A stretch of 12,124 nt of DNA. Origin: a bacterium. Lineage in GTDB: Bacteria; Chloroflexota; Dormibacteria; Aeolococcales; Bog-877. The notes beneath the pieces are model-generated. The model had not been told where the DNA came from, ran no database searches, and saw nothing but the letters and a program-made list of their open reading frames with translations. The position numbers and the translations under genes are program-made. This document shows positions 1-12,124 of this stretch, one piece after another; position 1 is the first letter of the stretch; every line of letters begins with the position of its first letter. The stretch is from NCBI GenBank assembly GCA_021844355.1, contig JAKBTP010000121.1:1-12124 (forward strand), given 5' to 3'.

Positions 1-1433
1 AGAACCTCCTGGGAGGGGATGTCGAGATGGTTGGTGGGCTCGTCGAGCAGGAGCAGGTTGGCCTCGTCCATTCCCAGGCGGGCCAGGGCCACGCGTGCCT
101 TCTCTCCCCCCGAGAGCTCCCCCACCCGGGCCTCGGCGCGGTCGCCGCTGAACAGCATCGCCCCCAGCACGGACCGGGCCCGCTCAGGCAGGGTGTGAGG
201 ATTGTCGTCCAACAGGGTCTGGAGCACCGACCTCTCCGCGTCGAGGTCGGAGAAGTCCTGACGGTAGAGGCGAGGGTGGGCCCGCGAGCCGGTCAAAACC
301 CGCCCGGACACCGGTGGCAGGTCCCCGACCAGGGTGTGCAGCAGGGTGGTCTTTCCGCTCCCGTTGGGGCCCAGGACGGCGATCCGGTCGCCCCTGGCGA
401 TGGTGAGATCGGGGACCGAGAAGAGCGCTCGGCCCTCGCGCCCGCAGACCAGCCCCTCGGTGCGCAGCACGACGTGAGCGCTGGGCGCGGCGTGCAGGGT
501 GAGGTGCATCCGGCGCAGTTCAGTGGGCGCAGGGATCCGGTCCAGGCGGTCCAGGATGGTCTGGCGACCCCTAGCCTGACGGGCCCGCTGGCCCGCGCGG
601 TACCGGCGGATGAACTCTTCCTGGTGACTGATATGGGCCTGCTGCGCCTCATAGGAGCGGCGCCAGCGCAGCCGGCGCTCGTCCCGCTGGCGCAGGTAAC
701 TGGAGTAACTGCCGTCGTACACCTCGACCCGTCCCGCCTCGAGTTCCACCACCCGGTCGCAGACCCGCTCCAGCAGCCGGCGGTCGTGGGCCACGAGGCA
801 CAGGGTCCGGGCCGACTGCAGCAGATGGTTCTCCAGCCACTCGATGGCGGCGAGGTCCAGGTGGTTGGTGGGCTCGTCGAGGAGCACCAGATCGGCGTCC
901 TGGAGGAGCAGTTTCGAGAGCTCCAGCCGCCGAACCTGGCCCACGCTCAGCTCCGTCGGAGCCCGCTGCTGCTCCTCCTCCTCCAGCCCCAGCCCGTGCA
1001 GGACGGCCCGGGCCCGCGACTCCAGCTCATACCCGCCGAGGCCCTCGTAGGCCGCCTGGCACTCCCCATACCGCTCCAGCGCCTGCTCTGCGTCCGGTCC
1101 CGGGTGAGCGAGCCGGTGTTCCAGGTGGATCATCTCGTCTCGCAGGGTGGAGATGTCGGTGCGGCTGGCCATGGCCTCACCGAGAACCGTCTCGGCGACC
1201 GGGACAGGTGCCTCCTGCGGAAGGTAGGCCACGATCAGCCGGCCCTGGCGCTCCACCGCGCCCCGGCTGGGCGCCTCCAGCCCGGCCAGCAGGCCTAGGA
1301 GGCTGGACTTTCCGGAGCCGTTGGCGCCCACGATCCCGATCCGGTTGCCGGCCTCGATGGAGAGGTCCAGGCCGGAGAAGACCACCCGGTCGCCGTACTC
1401 CACCGCCACCTCCTGGCAGCTTATGAGGGGCAT
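1..1433 (-). CDS. ABC-F family ATPase, 3' end outside window
   Basis: This is a soluble protein with two ATP-binding cassettes and no membrane segment. ABC-F proteins act on the ribosome E site in translation control or antibiotic resistance; which role applies here cannot be told. The 477 visible codons show cassette 1 with Walker A GANGSGKS (residues 36-43), signature LSVGQ (162-166), Walker B LVLLDEP (182-188) followed by TNHLD, and an H-loop His216. A charged Arg-rich linker follows (about 245-325, the usual tRNA-contacting arm). Cassette 2 has Walker A GPNGSGKT (355-362), signature LSGGE (440-444) and LLLLDEPTNHLD (460-471). Both Walker B glutamates are present. The first signature has Val in place of the usual first Gly. 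I chose ATG 1433 because the family normally starts a few residues before the first strand and a GGAGG lies 4 nt upstream. An in-frame ATG at 1487 would add 18 Arg/Gly-rich residues. The gene is divergent from uvrB. Family is certain, subfamily unknown. Confidence 0.93.
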   Translation of the reverse strand, partial: MPLISCQEVAVEYGDRVVFSGLDLSIEAGNRIGIVGANGSGKSSLLGLLAGLEAPSRGAVERQGRLIVAYLPQEAPVPVAETVLGEAMASRTDISTLRDEMIHLEHRLAHPGPDAEQALERYGECQAAYEGLGGYELESRARAVLHGLGLEEEEQQRAPTELSVGQVRRLELSKLLLQDADLVLLDEPTNHLDLAAIEWLENHLLQSARTLCLVAHDRRLLERVCDRVVELEAGRVEVYDGSYSSYLRQRDERRLRWRRSYEAQQAHISHQEEFIRRYRAGQRARQARGRQTILDRLDRIPAPTELRRMHLTLHAAPSAHVVLRTEGLVCGREGRALFSVPDLTIARGDRIAVLGPNGSGKTTLLHTLVGDLPPVSGRVLTGSRAHPRLYRQDFSDLDAERSVLQTLLDDNPHTLPERARSVLGAMLFSGDRAEARVGELSGGEKARVALARLGMDEANLLLLDEPTNHLDIPSQEV

Positions 1434-1437
1434 CGCG

Positions 1438-1442
1438 CCTCC
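1438..1442 (-). promoter_or_regulatory. Shine-Dalgarno site of the ABC-F gene
   Basis: The minus strand reads GGAGG here, with 4 nt before the ATG at 1433. The spacing is a little short but usable. It favours this start over the in-frame ATG at 1487, which has no such site. Confidence 0.5.
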
Positions 1443-1484
1443 GCGTCTGGGCCGACGCCTCGGGGTGAGCTCGCCCGCCCCTGC

Positions 1485-1490
1485 CATACT
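1485..1490 (+). promoter_or_regulatory. Putative extended -10 box of uvrB (leaderless start)
   Basis: CATACT matches the -10 consensus TATAAT at 4 of 6 bases and is preceded by TG plus one base (1482-1484), the extended -10 pattern. Six bases separate it from the GTG at 1497, so transcription would begin at the start codon itself. No Shine-Dalgarno sequence precedes that GTG, which fits a leaderless mRNA. No convincing -35 box is visible. The box lies in the only non-coding gap upstream of the operon. This is inferred from sequence alone. Confidence 0.45.
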
Positions 1491-1496
1491 CGCGGC

Positions 1497-3535
1497 GTGG
1501 CCCAGCTGAGCCTGAAAGCACCCTTCGAGCCGACCGGTGACCAGCCGGCGGCCATCGCCTCACTGGTCCAGGGACTGGAGCGGGGTGATCGGGACCAGGT
1601 GCTCCTCGGGGTGACGGGAAGCGGAAAGACTTTCACTATCTCCAATGTGCTGGCCCAGGTGGGGCGGCCGGCGCTGGTCCTGAGCCCCAACAAGACGCTG
1701 GCCGCCCAGCTCTGGGCCGAGTTCAAAGCGTTCTTCCCGGAGAACGCGGTCGAGTACTTCGTCTCCTACTATGACTACTACCAGCCCGAAGCGTACCTGC
1801 CGCGGACCGACACCTACATCGAGAAGGACTCCTCCCGCAACGAGGAGATCGACCGCCTGCGCAACGCAGCCACCCGCTCGCTCTTGACCAGGCGGGACGT
1901 GATCGTGGTGGCCTCGATCTCCTGCATCTACGGGGTGGGCTCCCCAGAAGACTACCTGGGCGAGTCGGTCCGGGTCCGGCGCCACGAGAGCTGGCGGCGC
2001 GACATCCTGCTGCGCAAGTTCGCCGACCTGCAGTACCAGCGCAATGACATCGACTTCGGCCGCTCTCGCTTCCGAGTCCGCGGCGACGTGGTCGACGTGC
2101 AGCCCGCCTATGAGGAGGTGGCCACCCGCATCGAGTTCTTCGGGGACGAGGTGGAACGGATAGTCGAATTCGACCCCCTCACCGGCGAGATCCTGGCCGA
2201 GCGGGAGGAGCTCCAGGTGTTCCCCGCCAGCCACTACGTCACCCCTCGGGACCGGCGGGAGCGGGCGCTGGTGGCCATCGAGGAGGAGCTGGAGCAGCGG
2301 CTCCGGGAGCTGGAGCTGCAGGGCCGGCTGCTCGAGGCCCAGCGCCTCCGGCAGCGAACCCTCTTCGACCTGGAGATGATCCGGGAGACGGGTTCCTGCG
2401 CCGGGATCGAGAACTACTCGCGCCACCTGACCGGCAGGGCCGAGGGGGAGCGCCCCTTCACCCTCATGGACTTCCTGCCCGAGGAGACCGTGGTGATCGT
2501 GGACGAGTCCCACGTGGCCGTGCCGCAGATCGGCGCCATGCATGGCGGCGACCGATCGCGGAAGCTCCCCCTGGTGGAGTACGGGTTCCGCCTCCCCTCG
2601 GCACTGGACAACCGTCCGCTCACCTTCGCCGAGTGGGAGGCGTCCGTGCGCCAGCTGATCTACGTCTCCGCCACCCCCGGACCGTATGAGCAGGAGCGGG
2701 CCACCCAGGTGGTGGAGCAGCTGATCCGGCCCACCGGACTGCTGGACCCAGAGATCGAGGTCCGGCCCCCCGAAGGGCAGATCGACGACCTGCTGGTCGA
2801 GATCCGCCGCACCGCGGCTGCCGGGGAGCGCACCCTGGTGACCACCCTCACCAAGCGGATGGCCGAGGACCTCGCCGACTATCTGCGGGAGGCGGGGGTC
2901 AAGGTGCAGTACCTGCACTCGGACGTGGACACGCTGGAGCGGGTGGAGGTGATCCGCGACCTGCGCCTGGGCGTCTACGACGTCCTGGTGGGCATCAACC
3001 TCCTGCGGGAGGGGCTCGACCTCCCCGAGGTAAGCCTGATAGCGATCCTCGACGCCGACAAGGAGGGTTACCTGCGCAGCGCCCGGGCCCTGATCCAGAC
3101 CGCCGGACGGGCGGCCCGCAACGTCCACGGGCGGGTGGTCATGTACGCCGATCGGGTGTCGGACGCCATGGCCCAGACGATCAGCGAGACCGAGAGGCGG
3201 CGGGCGGCCCAGGCGGCCTACAACGCGGAGCGCGGGGTCACCCCCACCACCATCGTCAAGGCGGTGCGCGAGCAGGAGATGGCCAAGCTGGGCCAGGAGC
3301 AGGCCGCGGTGGAGTTCCAGGAGCGGCAGGGGCTCCCACCCGACGAGCTCCTGCGGCTGGTCCTGGACCTGGAGCGCGCGATGCAGCGGGCGGCGGGTAA
3401 CCTGGAGTTCGAGCGGGCGGCCCAGCTTCGGGACCGGGTGGTCGAACTCCGGGGTCAACTGGCCGAGTCGGGAGGGTCGCGGCAGGCGGCGGCACGCTCC
3501 CGCGAGCGCCGCCCGGTGCGCCGCCGCCGGGGCCC

Positions 3536-3539
<4 letters not shown>
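1497..3539 (+). CDS. uvrB: UvrB, excinuclease ABC subunit B (helicase-like)
   Basis: UvrB takes damaged DNA from UvrA, verifies the lesion with its beta-hairpin, and recruits UvrC for incision; it acts in the cytoplasm on the chromosome. The 680-residue protein is full length for the family. Visible motifs are Walker A GVTGSGKT (38-45), the tyrosine-rich beta-hairpin YYDYYQPEAY (91-100), Walker B-type DESH (336-339), helicase motif SATPGP (391-396) and motif VI QTAGRAARN (534-542). The C-terminal UVR motif (about 618-653, with LEFERAAQLRD) is the UvrC-binding helical hairpin. The last 20 residues are strongly basic (RRPVRRRRGP end). The GTG start gives the expected short N-terminus (MAQLSLKAPFEPTGDQ) and has no Shine-Dalgarno. 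Its stop codon overlaps the glgX start as GTGA. It is the first gene of the plus-strand cluster. Confidence 0.98.
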
Positions 3540-5627
<2,088 letters not shown>

Positions 5628-5635
<8 letters not shown>

Positions 5636-7592
5636 GGCTCCGCGACTGGCCCTGGTGGTGCACTTCCACCAGCCGGTGGACAACCTGGACCGGGTGGTGG
5701 CTCGGGCGGCGCGGCGGTGCTACCTGCCCTTCCTGGAGGCGATCGCCCGCTACCCCGAGGTGCCCTTCACCCTGCACTACTCCGGCTGCCTGCTGGCCTG
5801 GCTGGAACGGGTGGCCCCTGTGGTCCTGGAACGGCTGCGGGAGCGGGTGGGGGCCGGCCAGGTGGAGCTGCTCGGCGGGGCCCTGGAGGAGCCCATCCTG
5901 GCATCCCTGCCGGAGCCGGATCGGGCGGCCCAGATCCGGCGCATGGGATCTCTGCTGGAGTCATGGTTTGGCCAGCGGCCGGAGGGGCTCTGGCTGGCGG
6001 AGCGGGTCTGGGAGCCCGACCTGGCTGCCAGCCTGAGCCGCTCCGGCATCCAGTACGCGATCCTGGACGACACCACCCTCCGCTCGGCCGGAGTGGGGGA
6101 GGATGAGCTGGGCCAAGTGTTCGTCACCGAGCACCAGGGGCGCACCCTGAGGATCCTGCCCGCCAGCCGCCGCCTGCGCTACCGCATCCCCTACTCCCCG
6201 CCAAAGTCCGTGGTGGGCGAGCTGTTGGCCTCGCCGCCGGGGTGGCTCTCCCTCTACGCCGACGACGGTGAGAAGTTCGGCGAGTGGCCGGGCACCTTCC
6301 GGCCGGTATATCGGCGCCGCTGGCTGGAGCGCTTCCTGGAGCGGCTCCAGGAAGAGTCCCACCGGGGGAGGCTGCGGCTGGTCCAGGCAGGAGAGGCGGC
6401 CCGGGATGGCACCCCAACCCCGGTGCAGCTGCCCTCCAGCTCCTACGACGAGATGATGACCTGGGCCCTCCCCACCCCGGCCCGCCACCGCCTGGAGCTG
6501 GCTTCGGCCCGCCTGGCGGTCAGCGACCCGCTCCAAGTGGCCCCGTACGTGCGGGGAGCACCCTGGCGGGGCTTCCTGGCCAAGTACCCGGAGGTGGCCC
6601 GGCTCCAGCAGGAGATGGTGAGGGTGAGCGGGGTGGTGGCCTCCCAGGGCAGCCCCGAGGCGGCGGTGGCAGAGCTGCACCTGGGCCAGTGCAACTGCGG
6701 CTACTGGCACGGCACCTTCGGCGGCGCCTATCTCACCTTCCTCCGGCTCGGGCTCTGGCATCACCTCATCCGGGCGGAGCGGATGGCGGGCTGGCCGCGG
6801 AAGTGGGGGGTGGAGGTCGCCGACCTCGACGGGGACGGCCTGCCCGAGCTGCGGATCTTCGGTCCCTGGGGGTATGCCACCGTGGACCCCCAGCTGGGCG
6901 GCCAGGTCGTGGAGCTGGTCAGCTGGGAGGCCGAGGCCAACCTGGTGGCGGTGATGGGCCGCCATCTGGAGGCCTACCACCTGGAGGGTCCCCCCGCCTC
7001 GCTCCCGACCCCGGGGATGGAGCTGGCCCCGCTGGAGGCACCCTCAGGGGTGTCTGCGGATCAGCCCTTCGACGACTGTGAGGTGGGTGCCCTGCGGGAC
7101 TCTGTGAACGGGGTGCCGTGGGATCAGCCCTATTCGGTCGAGGTGCTGCCCAGGGGGGTGGTCCTGTGCGCCGTGCGCGACGGGATCCGCCTTTGCAAGC
7201 GGCTCACCGCGACCGAGTCGGGCCTCTCGGCGACCTATCGGCTGGAGCGAGCCGACCCGGCGGCGGCCCGGCTCTCCGTCGAGGTGAGGGCCTGCCCCCT
7301 GGCACCGGGCAGGAAGGCGGACTCGGCAGCTGCCCGGGGCTTCCGGGGCGGCGTCCGGGTAACGCAGGCGGGGGCCAGCGCGCAGCTGGTCATGAGGGGG
7401 CAGTTCGACCACAGCTGGGAGCGCATCGTCGCCGTGGGATCGACGCTCAGCGGGGTGGAGCGCCTGGTGCAGGGGGTGGCGGTCTCGCTCGTGCCCCGTA
7501 CCGCCGGGGTGGAGCTGGAGCTCGAGCTCGTCCCCGAGGTGGCTGGAGCATCCCAAGGGCGAGGTGGAGGGGCGGCCCGGGCGGCAAGGTAA
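5628..7592 (+). CDS. GH57 4-alpha-glucanotransferase / alpha-amylase family protein
   Basis: This enzyme probably transfers or cleaves alpha-1,4-linked glucan chains. Its order of segments matches the Thermococcus litoralis 4-alpha-glucanotransferase (659 residues; 654 here). The N-terminal barrel (about 1-280) has HFHQP (12-16), WLAERVWEP with predicted nucleophile Glu125 (Glu123 in T. litoralis), and ADDGEKFGEWPGT (211-223) with predicted acid/base Asp213 (Asp214 there). A helical middle domain follows (about 280-385, with CNCGYWHGTFGGAYL, 355-369), then the C-terminal beta-sandwich (about 395-640, formerly DUF1926). Both catalytic residues are present, so it should be active. The residue just before the Asp pair is Ala rather than the His of T. 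litoralis. It ends in a Gly/Ala/Arg tail of about 14 residues. No signal peptide is seen. ATG 5628 overlaps the glgX end by 8 nt and has no clear Shine-Dalgarno. Transferase versus amylase cannot be decided from sequence. Confidence 0.92.
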
Positions 7593-7596
7593 CCTT
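7586..7596. repeat. Short inverted repeat AAGGT-A-ACCTT at GH57/uvrA junction
   Basis: Two perfect 5-bp arms flank one central base. The repeat covers the GH57 stop codon (7590-7592) and a -10-like hexamer, ending 5 nt before the uvrA GTG. It is too short for a terminator and could be a small operator or a chance palindrome. Confidence 0.35.
7590..7595 (+). promoter_or_regulatory. Putative -10 box of uvrA (internal leaderless promoter)
   Basis: TAACCT fits TANNNT and ends 6 nt before the GTG at 7602, the same spacing as the uvrB box. Transcription from it would start at the GTG. It overlaps the GH57 stop codon. No good -35 box or TG extension is present. If active, it would let uvrA, the small ORF and uvrC be expressed apart from the glycan genes. 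Confidence 0.4.
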
Positions 7597-7601
7597 GACT
7601 G

Positions 7602-10457
<2,856 letters not shown>

Positions 10458-10459
10458 GG

Positions 10460-10612
10460 GTGGCGGGGCCGATCGGGGAGGAGCCGCAGCGGGCCCCGGC
10501 GACCTTTCGGGGATGGCAGCGCGGTGCCTGCATCGGCGGGGTCATGATCCTGGCTCTGCTCACCGTGCTGCTCTTGGTGGGCGTCGTACTCCAGCTGCTG
10601 GGAGTGCGCTGA
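10460..10612 (+). CDS. Small single-pass membrane protein, function unknown
   Basis: A 50-residue frame fills the space between uvrA and uvrC, from GTG 10460 to TGA 10610-10612. The first 22 residues are polar, with Pro and Arg (Arg11, Arg17, Arg21, Trp19). Residues 23-48 form one long hydrophobic helix (GGVMILALLTVLLLVGVVLQ within it), and the protein ends in Arg50. Arginines before the helix suggest the N-terminus faces the cytoplasm. The frame starts 2 nt after the uvrA stop and ends 10 nt before uvrC, so it would be co-translated with them. An in-frame start at 10292 also exists but lies deep inside uvrA and is unlikely. I recognise no family. The position, hydrophobic pattern and tight fit favour a real gene, but a 150-nt open frame in such GC-rich DNA could be chance. 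Confidence 0.6.
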   Translation: MAGPIGEEPQRAPATFRGWQRGACIGGVMILALLTVLLLVGVVLQLLGVR

Positions 10613-10615
10613 GGA
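10611..10615 (+). promoter_or_regulatory. Shine-Dalgarno site of uvrC
   Basis: GAGGA lies 7 nt before the uvrC ATG and overlaps the stop codon of the small membrane ORF. It is the clearest ribosome site on the plus strand and fixes the uvrC start at 10623. Confidence 0.7.
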
Positions 10616-10622
10616 CTCGGGC

Positions 10623-12124
10623 ATGACAGACCGATCGAGCATCGCCGACCGGCTGGTGGAACACCCCGAGCTGTTGCGAGCGCGGCTCAGGGCGGTGCCG
10701 GCCCAGCCCGGGGTCTATCTGTTCCGGGGGCCCGATGGGTCCGTCGCCTACGTCGGCAAGTCGTCCAGCCTTCGGGACCGGTTGCGCAGCTACTTCACCG
10801 CACCACAATCCCACCAGGTGCGAATCCGCCAGCTGGTGGAGTCGGCGGTGGACTTCGAGGTGGTGGCCACCGGGACCGAGCAGGAGGCTCTCATCCTGGA
10901 GAACACCCTGATCAAACGCTACCACCCGCGCTTCAACGTGCGGCTGCGCGACGACAAGAACTACCTCTACGTGCGAGTGCCGCTGCCCCAGCTGGGAGCC
11001 GGTGGCGCCCCGGACACCGCCGGGCGGCAGGCCGCCTATCCCCGGCCCGAGCTGACCCGGCGGATCCGGACGGATGGCGCCCGATATTTCGGCCCCTACA
11101 CCGACGCGGGCGCGCTGCGGAGGTCGCTTCGCGAGTTGCGCACGGTGGCCCCATTCCGGGCCTGCCCCGACGCCGTCTTCCGCAGAGGCCGGGTCTGCCT
11201 CGACTATCACCTGGGAATCTGCGCCGGTCCCTGTGAGAACCGGATCTCCCCGGAGGGACATGCCCGGCTCCTGGACCAGGCGGCCGACTTCCTGGCGGGA
11301 CGCACCGAGGAGGTGCGACGCGAGCTCCAGGCGTCGATGGGGGAGGCCAGCGCCCAGCTGGACTTCGAGCGCGCCGCCGCCCTGCGGGACCGCTTGCGGG
11401 CGATCGACCGCCTCACCGCGGAGCAGGCGCGCGTTCCCAAGGCGGGGGGGACGGTGGACGTGGTGGGGCTGGCCACGGGCAAGGGGACGGGCATGGCGGC
11501 CGTCCTGCCGGTCCGCGAGGGTCGGGTGCAGGGGGCGGAGCGCCACCCGTTGCTGGGCCTCGGGGAGGTGGAGCCGGAGGAGATTCTGTCCAGCTTTCTC
11601 TCGCAGCACTACGCCGCTGCCCCCTCCGTGCCGGGCCGGGTGGCCATCCCCTGGGAGGTCGCCGACCGGCAGCTGCTGGAGGAGTACCTGACGGCCCGCC
11701 GGGGGGCGGCGGTGCGGCTGGTGGTGCCCCGGCGAGGGCATCTGCTGCGCGCCGTCCGGCTGGCTGAGCAGACTGCGCAGGCCGCCTTGGAGCAGGCGCG
11801 TCTCCGCGAGGACTACGACTCGGCGCGGGCGGTTCAGGTGCTGGAGGAGCTGAGGGCCATCCTCGGGCTGGACTCGCCGCCCCGGAGGATCGAGTGCTAT
11901 GACATCAGCAACACCATGGGGGAGCAGAGCGTAGGCTCGATGGTGGTCTTCGAGGATGCCCGGCCCAAGCCTTCCGACTACCGGATCTTCGCCATCCGGG
12001 AGGTGGAGGGTCCCAACGACTTCGCCAGCATGGAGGAGGTGATCCGGCGCCGCTTCCTCCATCTGGCCCGGCCCGCCGAGGACAGCCTGGGCACCCGGCC
12101 TGACCTGGTCATCGTCGACGGCGG
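10623..12124 (+). CDS. uvrC: UvrC, excinuclease ABC subunit C (dual-incision nuclease), 3' end outside window
   Basis: UvrC makes both cuts around a lesion after binding the UvrB-DNA complex. The 500 visible codons show the N-terminal GIY-YIG nuclease (about 25-107: GVYLF, YVGKSSSLRDRL with Arg54, and Glu93 in EALILENTLIK), which makes the 3' cut. Next is a four-cysteine region (Cys181, 192, 200, 204) spaced much like the iron-sulfur ligands of E. coli UvrC, then the UVR motif that binds UvrB (about 240-265, LDFERAAALRD). The RNase H-like nuclease for the 5' cut begins around ECYDISNTMGEQ, with Asp427, Asp466 (GPNDFASM) and Asp499 (VIVDGG) matching E. coli Asp399, Asp438 and Asp466. The catalytic His and the helix-hairpin-helix domain lie beyond the window. 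Residues about 121-138 form a Gly/Ala-rich insertion before the conserved YPRPELTRRI segment. The ATG start is supported by a Shine-Dalgarno. Confidence 0.97.
   Translation, partial: MTDRSSIADRLVEHPELLRARLRAVPAQPGVYLFRGPDGSVAYVGKSSSLRDRLRSYFTAPQSHQVRIRQLVESAVDFEVVATGTEQEALILENTLIKRYHPRFNVRLRDDKNYLYVRVPLPQLGAGGAPDTAGRQAAYPRPELTRRIRTDGARYFGPYTDAGALRRSLRELRTVAPFRACPDAVFRRGRVCLDYHLGICAGPCENRISPEGHARLLDQAADFLAGRTEEVRRELQASMGEASAQLDFERAAALRDRLRAIDRLTAEQARVPKAGGTVDVVGLATGKGTGMAAVLPVREGRVQGAERHPLLGLGEVEPEEILSSFLSQHYAAAPSVPGRVAIPWEVADRQLLEEYLTARRGAAVRLVVPRRGHLLRAVRLAEQTAQAALEQARLREDYDSARAVQVLEELRAILGLDSPPRRIECYDISNTMGEQSVGSMVVFEDARPKPSDYRIFAIREVEGPNDFASMEEVIRRRFLHLARPAEDSLGTRPDLVIVDG

Noticed and set aside
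27..1298. Plus-strand open frame of 423 codons across the ABC-F gene
   Set aside because: The minus strand encodes both cassettes of an ABC-F protein with every core motif, so this is its shadow.
7595..7600. TTGACT as a -35 box
   Set aside because: It resembles TTGACA, but 17 nt downstream there is no -10-like sequence and that point is already inside uvrA.
10560..12062. Antisense open frame of 500 codons opposite uvrC
   Set aside because: It lies fully opposite conserved uvrC and has no recognisable domain. Stop codons are rare on the opposite strand of such GC-rich genes.

Overview
The window is very GC-rich (roughly 70% by eye), densely packed bacterial DNA. It uses GTG starts freely and has several overlapping gene ends. 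UvrA and UvrB proteins show that it is bacterial. GC content, GTG starts and a variant UvrA zinc finger point loosely to a high-GC lineage such as Actinomycetota, Chloroflexota or Dormibacterota; the phylum cannot be fixed from this stretch alone.

Layout. Positions 1-1433 (minus strand) hold most of an ABC-F ATPase gene whose 3' end lies outside the window. A 63-bp divergent gap (1434-1496) follows. From 1497 to the right edge, six genes run on the plus strand with almost no space between them: uvrB (1497-3539), a GlgX/TreX-type glycogen debranching enzyme (3536-5635), a GH57 4-alpha-glucanotransferase-like enzyme (5628-7592), uvrA (7602-10457), a 50-residue single-pass membrane protein (10460-10612, easily missed by gene callers) and uvrC (10623 to the edge, its last part missing). 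Junctions are -4, -8, +9, +2 and +10 nt, so one operon is the simplest reading. Internal promoters are possible.

Function. UvrA, UvrB and UvrC together are the damage-recognition and dual-incision machinery of nucleotide excision repair. GlgX removes alpha-1,6 branches from glycogen and the GH57 enzyme cuts and re-joins alpha-1,4 glucan chains, so the two form a plausible glycogen-remodelling pair. Their placement between uvrB and uvrA, with overlapping reading frames, is the most striking feature of the window.

Other points of note are: TANNNT-like -10 hexamers placed exactly 6 nt before the GTG starts of both uvrB and uvrA, which suggests leaderless transcripts; a short inverted repeat over the second of these; a strong G-quadruplex motif inside glgX; a UvrA first zinc site that has lost one cysteine; and the small membrane ORF between uvrA and uvrC. 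I saw no RNA gene, CRISPR array, insertion sequence, clear terminator or LexA box. I did not find convincing evidence of a wholly new system. The repair/glycogen operon and the membrane microprotein are the best leads.
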